Part shown: in pieces, positions 31,697 through 39,643 of the stretch
Layout: every line of letters begins with the position of its first letter
Position numbering within the stretch: the stretch's first letter is position 1
Assembly (NCBI RefSeq): GCF_020215665.1
Contig: NZ_CP084061.1
Location: forward strand, 62,001-126,000
Source of the DNA: Blautia parvula
GTDB lineage: Bacteria; Bacillota; Clostridia; Lachnospirales; Lachnospiraceae
Direction of reading: 5' to 3'
Length of the DNA: 64,000 nt
The notes under the pieces: model-generated
What the model was told of the DNA's origin: nothing
The model's input: the letters and a program-made list of their open reading frames with translations, nothing else
The model's database searches: none
Position numbers and translations under genes: made by a program

Positions 31697-32275
31697 CAGT
31701 TGAAGGGGATGATGGTAAAAAGTATCATATCCGCTCAGTTGGAATGGTGAAATCTGCAGATAGTATCACTGCTACGACACCCTGCTTTGATTGAAGGTGA
31801 ATTTGATCTTGATAGTTGGTAGTTCACACACTTAGAAACGGAGAATTAGAAGATGAAGACCAGGAAAATTATGAATTTATGTCTTTTTGAGGAAGGCGGT
31901 GACGGCAGCCAGACAAGCTCCGGAAATGTGATATTGGACAGAAGCAGACCACAAAACAGGTATGGGATAAGAAATTTATCACGGTAGAAGAAATCGCAGT
32001 CATTGTGCCGGACCCGAATCCGTGCTGGATAACTCTGACTATGATATCTGGGGCAAAGTTAAGCTCAGAATTGTGGAAGTATTTGGTCAAAAAAATGGCG
32101 GGCCGTATTTTTTGATGTAGATAAGCCGTCTACATGGAGAGATGGCGTTGTTGCTACAGCAACAAAAGGGGTTCTGCAGTTGATTTTGGAGAATCTGATA
32201 ATCTGTATGAGAAAATTATGGGTGAGGACGGTGCGATTGCGAAGGGCGGAGCATTCCGGCTTTTTTGTTAATGGG
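31697..32275 (+). pseudogene. Multiply frameshifted phage/ICE-like remnant
   Basis: Pieces in shifting frames: KYHIRSVGMVKSADSIT, VWDKKFITVEEIAVIV, then DYDIWGKVKLRIVEVFGQKN, FFDVDKPSTWRDGVVATATK and EKIMGEDGAIAKGGAFRLF. They look like a single ancestral protein broken by at least three indels. I do not recognise the family. Confidence 0.4.
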
Positions 32276-32321
32276 CATATAGCTGATATCTCTATGAAAG
32301 CGGAGCTCAGAGGTTTGGGGG

Positions 32322-32408
32322 ATGATAGAAATTATATTAGACGTGGTGCAGATCATTGTCAGCACAGGAATCATTGTAGTGCTGCTCAAAGACCGGAAAT
32401 GCAAGTAA
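32322..32408 (+). CDS. 28-residue membrane peptide, copy 2 of a two-copy family
   Basis: M followed by the same IEIILDVVQIIVSTGIIVVL and LKDRKCK as copy 1 at 4436-4528. All 8 sense-codon differences between the copies are silent. The 3' flank, including the CCGGCGC/GCGCCGG hairpin, is shared. The surrounding DNA is decayed, yet this frame is intact, which is evidence of selection or of recent arrival. GGGGG lies just before the ATG. Confidence 0.6.
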   Translation: MIEIILDVVQIIVSTGIIVVLLKDRKCK

Positions 32409-32419
32409 GAACTACCGGA

Positions 32420-32441
32420 CCGGCGCCCGGTTATGCGCCGG
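32420..32441 (+). terminator. Hairpin after peptide copy 2
   Basis: CCGGCGC (32420-32426) pairs perfectly with GCGCCGG (32435-32441). Copy 1 has the same hairpin with one G.T pair. Confidence 0.5.
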
Positions 32442-32467
32442 ATCTATTCGATTTTACTATGAATTTT

Positions 32468-32496
32468 TATTATAGGTTATTACACTCCGGTCCACC
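32468..32496. other. Attachment site, right end of the 6.8-kb element
   Basis: Element arm TATTATAGGTTATTACACT (32468-32486), then core TCCGGTCCACC (32486-32496), then host cotJC DNA. The arm is the inverted counterpart of the left-end arm. Confidence 0.8.
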
Positions 32497-32583
32497 ATAC
32501 TGACTCATAATAAACAAAGCAGCCTTGGCATTCGGCGTTTTAATATTTATCGGATACTGTAATCTCTTCTCATAATTCCACAT
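32470..32583 (-). pseudogene. cotJC: cotJC 5' fragment (codons 1-32)
   Basis: ATG 32583 behind AAAGGAGGGAG begins MWNYEKRLQYPINIKTPNAK and continues to SQYGGP, the N-terminus of CotJC. The element adds E-C-N-N-L-stop. Without the element, GGP would continue to DGEIAAS at 25652. As it stands no functional coat protein can be made unless the element excises. Confidence 0.88.
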
Positions 32584-32601
32584 ACTCTGACTCCCTCCTT
32601 T

Positions 32602-32862
32602 CTATTCCCAAGGCCACGGCTGCATCACCCAGTCCCATGAGGTGCTGCAGTCATCATCAGCAGTTGCAATGGTAAGCGGGCCATAATACATGGCGTATTC
32701 TTTCAGTGCCTCTTCACGGATGCGAATCTTATCTGTCATAAATTCCATGGCACATTTGTCATCCGGATGGGTGTCGAGGTAGAGGTTCATATCGTTGACA
32801 GCGAAGCTGACCTCATTGATCAGCTGCATTAACTGCGCTTTGCTGCGTCTGCATTCTTTCAT
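32602..32862 (-). CDS. cotJB: Spore-coat protein CotJB
   Basis: 86 residues from ATG 32862, which overlaps the cotJA stop (ATGA). KAQLMQLINEVSFAVNDMNL, YLDTHPDDKCAMEFM and YYGPLT are CotJB family features; the tail is rich in Trp and Pro (WDWVMQPWPWE). It is made in the mother cell and helps load CotJC on the spore coat. Intact even though cotJC is split. Confidence 0.88.
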   Translation of the reverse strand: MKECRRSKAQLMQLINEVSFAVNDMNLYLDTHPDDKCAMEFMTDKIRIREEALKEYAMYYGPLTIATADDDCSTSWDWVMQPWPWE

Positions 32863-33146
32863 CGACAGCCACCTCTCTTTCCACAGAATGGTTTGCACAG
32901 TTCAGGGAAGATGGTTCCCATCTGCAGTGCTTTACACAGTTCAAAGGTGGTTTTAAATTTCTGCATTGGCACATATGCCATGGTAAGCGGCAGCTTATCA
33001 GCATGTTCGTAGATTGAGGTGTTGTCTACCATATCGCAGTTACAGCCGCAGGGTGTACGGCGGCCGCAGTTGTTCCGTGCCGGCATTTCCCTGTTCGGCG
33101 GAGAATACGGACGGACGCCCTGATAATTCATTCGACATTTTTCCAT
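32859..33146 (-). CDS. cotJA: Spore-coat associated protein CotJA
   Basis: 95 residues from ATG 33146 (AAAGGA upstream; a longer frame lacks a site). The conserved part is LPLTMAYVPMQKFKTTFELC ... MGTIFPELCKPFCG. The N-terminal stretch is Cys/Arg/Pro rich. First gene of cotJABC, which is normally under mother-cell sigma-E control. A clear sigma-E promoter could not be assigned by eye. Confidence 0.88.
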   Translation of the reverse strand: MEKCRMNYQGVRPYSPPNREMPARNNCGRRTPCGCNCDMVDNTSIYEHADKLPLTMAYVPMQKFKTTFELCKALQMGTIFPELCKPFCGKRGGCR

Positions 33147-33251
33147 ATCTGGTTTTCCTTTATATTTACTTATACAGTAATATCTTATGAAAGACTGCAT
33201 AAAATGTTAAATATTCTTTACGCTGAAGCGCTAAAATGGTATAATAACAAA

Positions 33252-33328
33252 AACGGGCCGATGCGGGGCAGAACCCGGCGGCAGGTGTTTCGGGGCAAAG
33301 GTATGGAAAGGTCCGGAATGCCGTTTTA
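33252..33328 (+). promoter_or_regulatory. Possible structured leader of the paaK gene
   Basis: After a TATAAT (33238-33243 region), AAAACGG near 33251 can pair with CCGTTTT near 33320-33326, enclosing GC-rich hairpins (CGGGGCAGAACCCG). It does not match a riboswitch class I know. Low confidence. Confidence 0.3.
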
Positions 33329-33359
33329 GAGTAAAATGGATGGAAAGGAATTTACAGCA

Positions 33360-34661
33360 ATGGAGAATTATTATCAGCCGGAAGTCGAATGTGCCTCAAG
33401 AGAGCAGATTCGCAAGTGGCAGGACGAGCGCCTGGCAAAACAGGTAAAGCACGTATATGACAACGTGCCCTATTACAGAGCAAAAATGGAGGAAAAGGGC
33501 ATTGTGCCTGAGGATATCAAATCCGTGGACGACCTACATAAGCTTCCCTTCTTGACAAAAGAAGATCTGCGTGAAGCGTATCCCTACGGACTGCTGGCAG
33601 TCCCCCTTTCTGACTGTGTGCGTATTCAGTCTACAAGCGGCACCACGGGCAGAAGAGTGGTGGCATTTTATACACAGCACGATCTGGATCTGTGGGATGA
33701 CTGCTGCGCCAGAGCTATCATGGCAGCAGGCGGAACGAAGGACGATGTGGTACATGTGTGTTACGGATACGGACTGTTTACAGGAGGTCCGGGACTCAAC
33801 GGCGGTTCCCACAAAGTGGGTTCCCTGACACTTCCCATGTCTTCCGGTAATACAGACAGACAGATCCAGTTTATGTGCGACCTCGGCTCCACGATCCTCT
33901 GCTGTACCCCTTCTTATGCGGCATACCTGGCGGAGACCATCTGCGAGAGAGGTCTCAGGGACAAGATTAAGCTGAAAGCAGGTATCTTCGGCGCTGAGGC
34001 ATGGAGTGAAGAGATGCGCCGTGATGTGGAGGAGAAGCTTGGAATCCGTGCGTATGACATTTATGGCCTTACCGAGATTTCCGGTCCCGGTGTCTCCTTT
34101 GAGTGCAGCGCCCAGGGCGGCATGCATATCAATGAGGACCATTTTATAGCTGAGATCATTGACCCGGCCACAGGCGAAGTGCTGCCGGACGGAGAGAAGG
34201 GCGAACTGGTATTTACCAGCATTACAAAAGAGGCATTCCCGCTTCTCCGTTACAGGACAAGAGATATCTGCGTACTGAACCGTGAAAAATGCTCCTGCGG
34301 CAGAACGCATGTGCGCATGTCCAAACCAATGGGCAGAAGTGATGATATGCTCATCGTCAAGGGCGTCAATGTATTCCCGAGCCAGATTGAAACGGTGCTT
34401 CTCAATAAGGGCTACCCGGCTAACTACCAGATCATCGTAAGCCGCGAGAAGAACAGTGACAAGCTGGAGGTTCAGGTGGAGATGACACCGGAAATGTTCT
34501 CTGACTCCATCCGCGAGATTGAAGTGAGAGAGCGCGAGCTGATTGAGGCTCTGAAGTCCATGCTGGGCATTTATGCAGTAGTGAAACTGGTTGCGCCGAA
34601 GACCATCGCACGAAGCGAAGGCAAGGCAAAACGCGTGATCGATAACCGTAATCTTTACTAG
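33360..34661 (+). CDS. paaK: Phenylacetate-CoA ligase family protein (PaaK)
   Basis: 433 residues. Adenylate-forming enzyme: IQSTSGTTGRRVVAFYT phosphate loop, YDIYGLTEISGPGVSFEC, the acid TRDICVLN segment, and MLIVKGVNVFPSQIE near the C-terminal lid. It forms CoA thioesters of aryl acids such as phenylacetate or indoleacetate. ATG 33360 follows GGAAAGGA; ATG 33336 has no site. It is followed by an ACT-domain gene, a pairing often seen next to indolepyruvate oxidoreductase in anaerobes that ferment aromatic amino acids. Confidence 0.88.
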   Translation: MENYYQPEVECASREQIRKWQDERLAKQVKHVYDNVPYYRAKMEEKGIVPEDIKSVDDLHKLPFLTKEDLREAYPYGLLAVPLSDCVRIQSTSGTTGRRVVAFYTQHDLDLWDDCCARAIMAAGGTKDDVVHVCYGYGLFTGGPGLNGGSHKVGSLTLPMSSGNTDRQIQFMCDLGSTILCCTPSYAAYLAETICERGLRDKIKLKAGIFGAEAWSEEMRRDVEEKLGIRAYDIYGLTEISGPGVSFECSAQGGMHINEDHFIAEIIDPATGEVLPDGEKGELVFTSITKEAFPLLRYRTRDICVLNREKCSCGRTHVRMSKPMGRSDDMLIVKGVNVFPSQIETVLLNKGYPANYQIIVSREKNSDKLEVQVEMTPEMFSDSIREIEVRERELIEALKSMLGIYAVVKLVAPKTIARSEGKAKRVIDNRNLY

Positions 34662-34678
34662 AAAAAGGGGGGATTTTT

Positions 34679-35116
34679 ATGACAGTAAAACAGATTTCCG
34701 TATTTGTGGAAAATAAACCGGGTATGCTGGCAGAGCTGGCAAATGCGCTGAATGAGAATAAGATCAATATGAGGGCATTGTCTCTGGCCGAGACAAAGGA
34801 TTTCGGTATTATCCGCCTAATCCTGGATGATCCCTTCAATGCAGTCAGAGTATTGAAAGACTGCGGATATGTATGCTCCATCACAAAGGTACTGGCAATC
34901 GCCATTTCCAATCAACCGGGAAGCCTTGGAAAAGTCATGCAGATCCTGGGAGACAACCAGATCAATGTGGAATACACTTATGCCTTCACCGCAGGCGTGA
35001 AAGACAAGGCATGCATGATCTTAAGGGTAGGGGACAATGAAAAAGCCATTGAAGCCCTGACGAAAAATGGTGTAAAACCTCTCTGCCAGGACGATCTGGA
35101 TGAGCTGTACAGATAA
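34679..35116 (+). CDS. Tandem ACT-domain protein
   Basis: 145 residues made of two ACT domains (QISVFVENKPGMLAELANAL and LAIAISNQPGSLGKVMQILG). Such proteins bind amino acids and regulate neighbouring enzymes. It follows paaK by 17 bases with AAAAGGGGGG before ATG, so they form an operon. Aromatic or branched amino-acid sensing is the likely role. Confidence 0.85.
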   Translation: MTVKQISVFVENKPGMLAELANALNENKINMRALSLAETKDFGIIRLILDDPFNAVRVLKDCGYVCSITKVLAIAISNQPGSLGKVMQILGDNQINVEYTYAFTAGVKDKACMILRVGDNEKAIEALTKNGVKPLCQDDLDELYR

Positions 35117-35173
35117 AAAAGTCTGCTGCACCCGGAAACTGTCTGCATAGGACATGCTTCTGCGAAAAAAAGA

Positions 35174-35212
35174 TGCCGCTGAATCACCGAAAAAGTGATC
35201 AGCGGCATTCTT
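35174..35212. terminator. Terminator after the ACT gene
   Basis: TGCCGCTGAATCAC (35174-35187) pairs with GTGATCAGCGGCA (35195-35207), followed by TTCTTT. The minus-strand gene that ends at 35214 can use it too. Confidence 0.8.
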
Positions 35213-35213
35213 T

Positions 35214-35738
35214 CTATACTTCCACAAGCATTCCCTGTACCTTGTCGTACCGGCAGTATTTTCCGTTTTCTGATATGAATGGAAAATAATCCCCGGTGCG
35301 GATATTCTTTATGTACACGATCTTGGTGGCTTTCATATAGACAAAGGAAAATCTTTCGTTAGGTGAGGAAATCCATTCAAAGAGATTCTGTTTCCCATCC
35401 TCAGCCAGTACAAGGGAGTAACCGCCCTCACAGGCATCCAGATGGAAATAGCTCCTCTTCTGTTCACTGTCCTCTGTAAATACATGGCCGTAAATATAGT
35501 CGGAAAATGTATTTTCTACAAATTTTCGGAAACTTTTGAGATTTAAAACATCTCCGGAAGCCTCCACAGTAATTCTGTCGCCCCGTTCCAGACGCGCACG
35601 GAAAATCCCCAGAATTTCAACGGCCTGGTTTAAAAAAGAAATACTGCTGTACTCCAGTGATTCCAACAAAGTATCGGTTACTTCCTTTGACAGGACAGGA
35701 GATTCCTTGGCCTGTGTATACAATTCATCTGGTGTCAT
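35214..35738 (-). CDS. Conserved hypothetical protein
   Basis: 174 residues from ATG 35738 (GGAGGG upstream). Soluble; no signal peptide or membrane helix. Mixed alpha/beta, with LESLEYSSISFLNQAVEILG in the first half and beta-rich stretches (FSFVYMKATKIVYIKNIRTG) in the second. I recognise no family. It stands alone between two plus-strand units. Confidence 0.6.
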   Translation of the reverse strand: MTPDELYTQAKESPVLSKEVTDTLLESLEYSSISFLNQAVEILGIFRARLERGDRITVEASGDVLNLKSFRKFVENTFSDYIYGHVFTEDSEQKRSYFHLDACEGGYSLVLAEDGKQNLFEWISSPNERFSFVYMKATKIVYIKNIRTGDYFPFISENGKYCRYDKVQGMLVEV

Positions 35739-35920
35739 AACGTTACCCTCCACTACATGTTTTTAACTACCTAAATTTATTATAATATAGAGGTTGAGAA
35801 AGTCAAGGTGAAAAGAATTATTTGTATACTTGTGTTATGGGTATAATATTTGTTAAAATAAAAGAAACAGCCAGCGCGGCATCTGTGGGCTGACAGAATC
35901 AGAGGCGGGAAGTGACAGGC

Positions 35921-37741
35921 ATGAAACAGATTTTCAGAAGTATGTGGAGAGCAGTAAAAAAGAATATGGTCAGTCTTTTGCTTTTTGAGACAGGTTACAG
36001 AACGGCTTCCTTTCTGCTGGTAATGCATGCTGTCTCCGCTGCGGTCGATTACTCTTTGAAAGCGCAGAACTTCAGTTATCTGACGGCTGAAAACTATCTG
36101 AAATTTCTTGCAAGCCCCCTGTCTGTTGTGCTGCTTCTGGGGATTCTGATACTTATCTTACTGCTGTTTCTTATAGAGATTTCCGCCCTTTTATCCTGTT
36201 TCAGGCATTCCTACCAGGGACGGAAAATTTATACCAGCGACATGCTCATTGAGGGTGTGAAACGGTCCTGGGATTTTCTGAAAAACAGCCATGTATCCTG
36301 GTTCTGGTGTATTATTCTGGCCGCCCCCTTTTTGTCCATATATTTTCTTATCCGGGAAATTTCCTATATCAGAGTCCTGGAATTTACGGCCAGACAGATT
36401 TATAAAATAGTCAGTCCCCACTGGATTTTATACGGTCTTATAGGAATTATACTTCTCTTCTCCTTCTTATTCATCTTTTCCCTGCCCTATTGCCTTTTGG
36501 AAGAGCAGAAGAGTCGGAAGGGAATGAAAGACGGCCTGAAACTGCTGAAAAGGCAGTGGAAAAAGACGCTTCTGGGATTTGTCCTGCTTCATATAGGAAT
36601 GCTGGTGTTTATTGCCCTGGTCTATGTGTTGGTGCTGGCAGGCATGACGGGCATCGCCATGCTGACAAAATCCGGTTCTTCGGTAGTCAGCTCAGTGCTC
36701 ATATACAGCAGTTGGATCGACATGGGGCTTGGAATCTTTGCCGGTGCGGTGCAGTTGATCTGCAGCCTGGCATTTGTGTACGTGGTATATGCCAGATTTC
36801 ATGTGCAGCCCCGGACAGAGGCTGCCATGGAAGCCATTATCCGTAACCATATCTGGTTTTCAAAAGTGGGCAGGCGGAAGATCGCGGCAGCCCTTACCCT
36901 GCTGCTGCTTCTGGGAGAGGGGACGTATCTTGTAGTCCTGGCCTCCTCACACGACAGCGCGGTGAACAGCCTGCTCACCACCATGGGCGTCACGGCTCAC
37001 CGGGGAGGCGCGCTGATGGCACCGGAGAATACCATAAGTTCTCTGGGATACACCATAGACAGCGGCGCAGACTTCGCGGAGATTGACGTGCAGGAGACAA
37101 AGGACGGGGAATTGGTGCTGCTTCATGACAATTCCCTGAAGCGGACAGCCGGTGTCAATAAAAATGTGTGGGAGATGGAATATGCGGAGATAGAGAAACT
37201 GGATGCCGGTTCCAGTTTCCACAAAAAGTTCCGGGGTGAAAAAATCCCCACACTGGACGAGGTTTTAAAATTTTGTAAAGGAAGACTGGACTTAAATATA
37301 GAGATTAAGTATAATGGTAAAAATAAGGGCATTGTAAAAAAAGTGGTCAGGGTCATAGAACAGAATGGATTTGAGGACCACTGTGTCATAACTTCCATGA
37401 ATTACGGATTTCTGCAGCAGGTGAAAAAGGCAAACCCCAATATCCGTACCGGCTACATCATGACAATGACTTACGGAAGTATTTCACGGATCACAGCGGC
37501 AGATTTTTTCAGTGTGAAATACACATACATTGATGAAGAATTTGTCAGGGAGGCCCATTCCTTAGGTAAAGAAGTCCATGCCTGGACCGTCAATTACCGC
37601 GGTGACATCAAGCGGATGATCGATGTGGGAGCGGACAATATCATCACTGATAATCCGGTGCTGGTGCGTAAGGTAATGAACCGGGAAAGTGAGACGGAGA
37701 CTGGCTTCTGGGAGCTTATGAAGTATGCCCTGAGAATATAA
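35921..37741 (+). CDS. Membrane-anchored glycerophosphodiester phosphodiesterase
   Basis: 606 residues. The N-terminal ~340 residues hold about 7-8 membrane helices of the GPDPase membrane-domain type. The C-terminal ~245 residues are a GDPD barrel: VTAHRGGALMAPENTISSLG, FAEIDVQETKDGELVLLHDN, LNIEIKYNG, HAWTVNYRGDIKRMI and NIITDNPVL. The catalytic His pair and Glu/Asp metal ligands are present. It hydrolyses glycerophosphodiesters from lipids or teichoic acid at the membrane surface. ATG 35921 preferred; GTG 35912 is possible. Just before ftsW, perhaps co-transcribed. Confidence 0.87.
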   Translation: MKQIFRSMWRAVKKNMVSLLLFETGYRTASFLLVMHAVSAAVDYSLKAQNFSYLTAENYLKFLASPLSVVLLLGILILILLLFLIEISALLSCFRHSYQGRKIYTSDMLIEGVKRSWDFLKNSHVSWFWCIILAAPFLSIYFLIREISYIRVLEFTARQIYKIVSPHWILYGLIGIILLFSFLFIFSLPYCLLEEQKSRKGMKDGLKLLKRQWKKTLLGFVLLHIGMLVFIALVYVLVLAGMTGIAMLTKSGSSVVSSVLIYSSWIDMGLGIFAGAVQLICSLAFVYVVYARFHVQPRTEAAMEAIIRNHIWFSKVGRRKIAAALTLLLLLGEGTYLVVLASSHDSAVNSLLTTMGVTAHRGGALMAPENTISSLGYTIDSGADFAEIDVQETKDGELVLLHDNSLKRTAGVNKNVWEMEYAEIEKLDAGSSFHKKFRGEKIPTLDEVLKFCKGRLDLNIEIKYNGKNKGIVKKVVRVIEQNGFEDHCVITSMNYGFLQQVKKANPNIRTGYIMTMTYGSISRITAADFFSVKYTYIDEEFVREAHSLGKEVHAWTVNYRGDIKRMIDVGADNIITDNPVLVRKVMNRESETETGFWELMKYALRI

Positions 37742-37764
37742 GACAGCTCAAGCGGAGGAAACAG

Positions 37765-38979
37765 ATGGCATTAAATATGGCTAAAAAAGCCGGAACAGCG
37801 AAAAAGAGAAAAAGAGGCCAGCCTGTAGGCAGGTTTGCAAACAGAGTGCGCTACTATGATTTTAATCTGGTGGCAGTGGTACTGCTTCTCACCTGCTTCG
37901 GTCTGGTAATGCTTTACAGTACCAGTTCCTATCTGGCACAGGTAAAGAGGGGCAGTGACATGGCTTACTTTGGGAAACAGGCACTCATCAGCGCAGTCAG
38001 CATAGGATTCGCGCTGTGGCTGTCAAGGTTTGACTATCATGTGCTGTTTCACCTGTCACCCTTTATCTATGTGGCGGCCATGTTTTTAATGTGTCTGGTG
38101 CCTACACCTCTGGGTGTTACGGTCAACGGTGCGAAGCGGTGGCTGAAGTTCGGCCCGTCGTGGACACAGTTCCAGCCTTCTGAGATTGCCAAGATAGCTG
38201 TTATCACCTTCATTCCCTGTCTGATCATCAAGATAGGGAGGAAGATAAAGCAGTGGCAGTCCATGGTACTGCTTCTGGCGGTGGGCGGCGTGCTGGCCCT
38301 GGGCGCTTTCCTCTTGACAGATAACCTGAGTACAGGTATTATAATCGGAGCTATCACTGTACTGCTGATCTTTATGGCGCATCCCAAAATGAAACCGTTT
38401 CTCATCGGAGGAGCCATACTGGGCGGTGTGCTGGTGACTGTGATCGTCATCCTGCATATGACACTGGGAAGCGGTGTGGGGAACATTGAGGATTTCCGTC
38501 TCCGCCGTATTATGGTGTGGCTGCAGCCTGAGCATTATTCCAAGGACGGCGGCTATCAAATTATGCAGGCACTGTATGCCATCGGTTCCGGAGGATTTTT
38601 CGGAAAAGGGCTGGGCAACAGTGTACAGAAGCTGGGGCCTGTTCCGGAGGCACAGAATGATATGATCTTTTCGATCATCTGTGAGGAGCTGGGAGTGTTT
38701 GGGGGGATGATCGTACTGGCATTGTTCGGATATCTTTTATACAGGCTGTTTTTTATTGCGCAGAATGCGCCGGACCTGTACGGTTCCATGATTGTGAGCG
38801 GAATCTTCTTCCACATTGCCCTTCAGGTCATCTTGAATATCTGCGTAGTCATCAACCTGATTCCCACCACCGGAATCACACTGCCGTTTGTCAGTTACGG
38901 AGGTACATCCATTCTCTTTCTTATGATAGAAATGGGAATTGCTCTGAGCGTATCAAAACAGATAAAGTTTGAAACCTAG
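37765..38979 (+). CDS. ftsW: FtsW/RodA/SpoVE peptidoglycan polymerase
   Basis: 404 residues with ~10 membrane helices and a basic cytoplasmic start (KKRKRGQPVGR). SEDS motifs: VNGAKRWLKFGPSWTQFQPS, GGYQIMQALYAIGSGGFFGK, PEAQNDMIFSIICEELG and GITLPFVSYGGTSILFLMI. SEDS glycosyltransferases build septal or elongation peptidoglycan with a class B PBP; none is adjacent. FtsW versus SpoVE cannot be settled from this sequence. Confidence 0.87.
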   Translation: MALNMAKKAGTAKKRKRGQPVGRFANRVRYYDFNLVAVVLLLTCFGLVMLYSTSSYLAQVKRGSDMAYFGKQALISAVSIGFALWLSRFDYHVLFHLSPFIYVAAMFLMCLVPTPLGVTVNGAKRWLKFGPSWTQFQPSEIAKIAVITFIPCLIIKIGRKIKQWQSMVLLLAVGGVLALGAFLLTDNLSTGIIIGAITVLLIFMAHPKMKPFLIGGAILGGVLVTVIVILHMTLGSGVGNIEDFRLRRIMVWLQPEHYSKDGGYQIMQALYAIGSGGFFGKGLGNSVQKLGPVPEAQNDMIFSIICEELGVFGGMIVLALFGYLLYRLFFIAQNAPDLYGSMIVSGIFFHIALQVILNICVVINLIPTTGITLPFVSYGGTSILFLMIEMGIALSVSKQIKFET

Positions 38980-38987
38980 GAGTACCC

Positions 38988-39029
38988 GGCAAAATCCTAT
39001 CGCAAAGGTGAGGATACATGGATTTTGCC
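38988..39029. repeat. Dispersed palindromic repeat, type A
   Basis: GGCAAAATCC (38988-38997) and GGATTTTGCC (39020-39029) enclose CTATCGCAAAGGTGAGG-like sequence. The same unit, inverted, is at 62618-62659. It lies after ftsW. Confidence 0.5.
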
Positions 39030-39068
39030 TTTGATCGCAAGACATGAACGGCTGCACATAGAAAAGGG

Positions 39069-39112
39069 TTGACAAATGGTGGTAAAGAAGATATACTTTG
39101 GTCATCAAAGTA
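39069..39112 (+). promoter_or_regulatory. fab operon promoter with FabT-like operator
   Basis: TTGACA (39069-39074), 17 bases, TATACT (39092-39097). TACTTTGGTCATCAAAGTA (39094-39112) is an almost perfect dyad overlapping the -10, of the TTTGA-like type used by the MarR-family fatty-acid repressor FabT. It fits acyl-ACP feedback repression. The fabT gene is not in the window. Confidence 0.6.
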
Positions 39113-39191
39113 TTTCAAAAAAATCAAATCAGAAAAACAAATTCACAAGATGGATTTGAATAAGATGTATTTTAAAGGAGAATAAGAAATC

Positions 39192-39425
39192 ATGTTAGAA
39201 AAAATGAGAGAAATCATTGCAGAGCAGTTAAATTGTGAAGAAAGCGAAATCAATCCGGAAACAAATTTCAAGGATGATTTAGGAGCAGATTCTCTGGATT
39301 TATTCGAACTGGTTATGGCACTTGAGGATGAGTATTCTGTAGAAATTCCTGCTGAGGAATTACAGGAGCTGACAACTGTGGGCGCTGTTATGGATTATCT
39401 GAAAAATAAAGGCGTTGAAGAATAA
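39192..39425 (+). CDS. acpP: Acyl carrier protein
   Basis: 77 residues, acidic, with the phosphopantetheine serine in LGADSLDLFELVMALED. Start ATG 39192 after AAAGGAGAAT. First gene of the fatty-acid operon; activated by a phosphopantetheinyl transferase such as that at 60780. Confidence 0.95.
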   Translation: MLEKMREIIAEQLNCEESEINPETNFKDDLGADSLDLFELVMALEDEYSVEIPAEELQELTTVGAVMDYLKNKGVEE

Positions 39426-39475
39426 TAACTGTTCAGCCGGTCTGTGCATGTAACTGCGAAGAGATTGGACAGTTA
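39426..39475. repeat. Dispersed palindromic repeat, type B
   Basis: TAACTGT (39426-39432) and ACAGTTA (39469-39475) enclose a GC-richer loop. Related units occur at 62591-62615 and, partly, at 11229-11277 and 44921-44928. It starts right at the acpP stop codon. Confidence 0.5.
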
Positions 39476-39643
39476 CATCAGATAGGTCCACACTCTGAGA
39501 AGTTTCGAGTATGGATGGAAACAAAGAAAGTGCAGATGAATGGAATCTGCCGCGGCGGTTGGCACTGCCATGGCAGGTTCTATTTTTTAAAATAATTACT
39601 TTGAAATACAAAATATTCTACAGCCAAAGGAGTTTGGGACGAT

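Larger units (their letters stand above)
25642..32486. mobile_element. 6.8-kb serine-recombinase element inserted in cotJC
   Basis: The element runs from core copy to core copy (11-bp TCCGGTCCACC). Joining host flanks gives an uninterrupted MSQYGGPDGEIAAS reading. Joining element ends gives an attP in which TATTATAGGTTATTACACT and AGTGCAGTAACCTATAATA are inverted repeats (17/19) around the core. Cargo: large serine recombinase, Hol_Tox type I toxin with antisense RNA, Ltp-like protein, coiled-coil lipoprotein, XRE regulator with decayed ImmA, small ORFs, an ISL3 remnant and a small membrane peptide. No conjugation or virion genes remain, so it may be a reduced or developmentally excised element. 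Confidence 0.88.
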
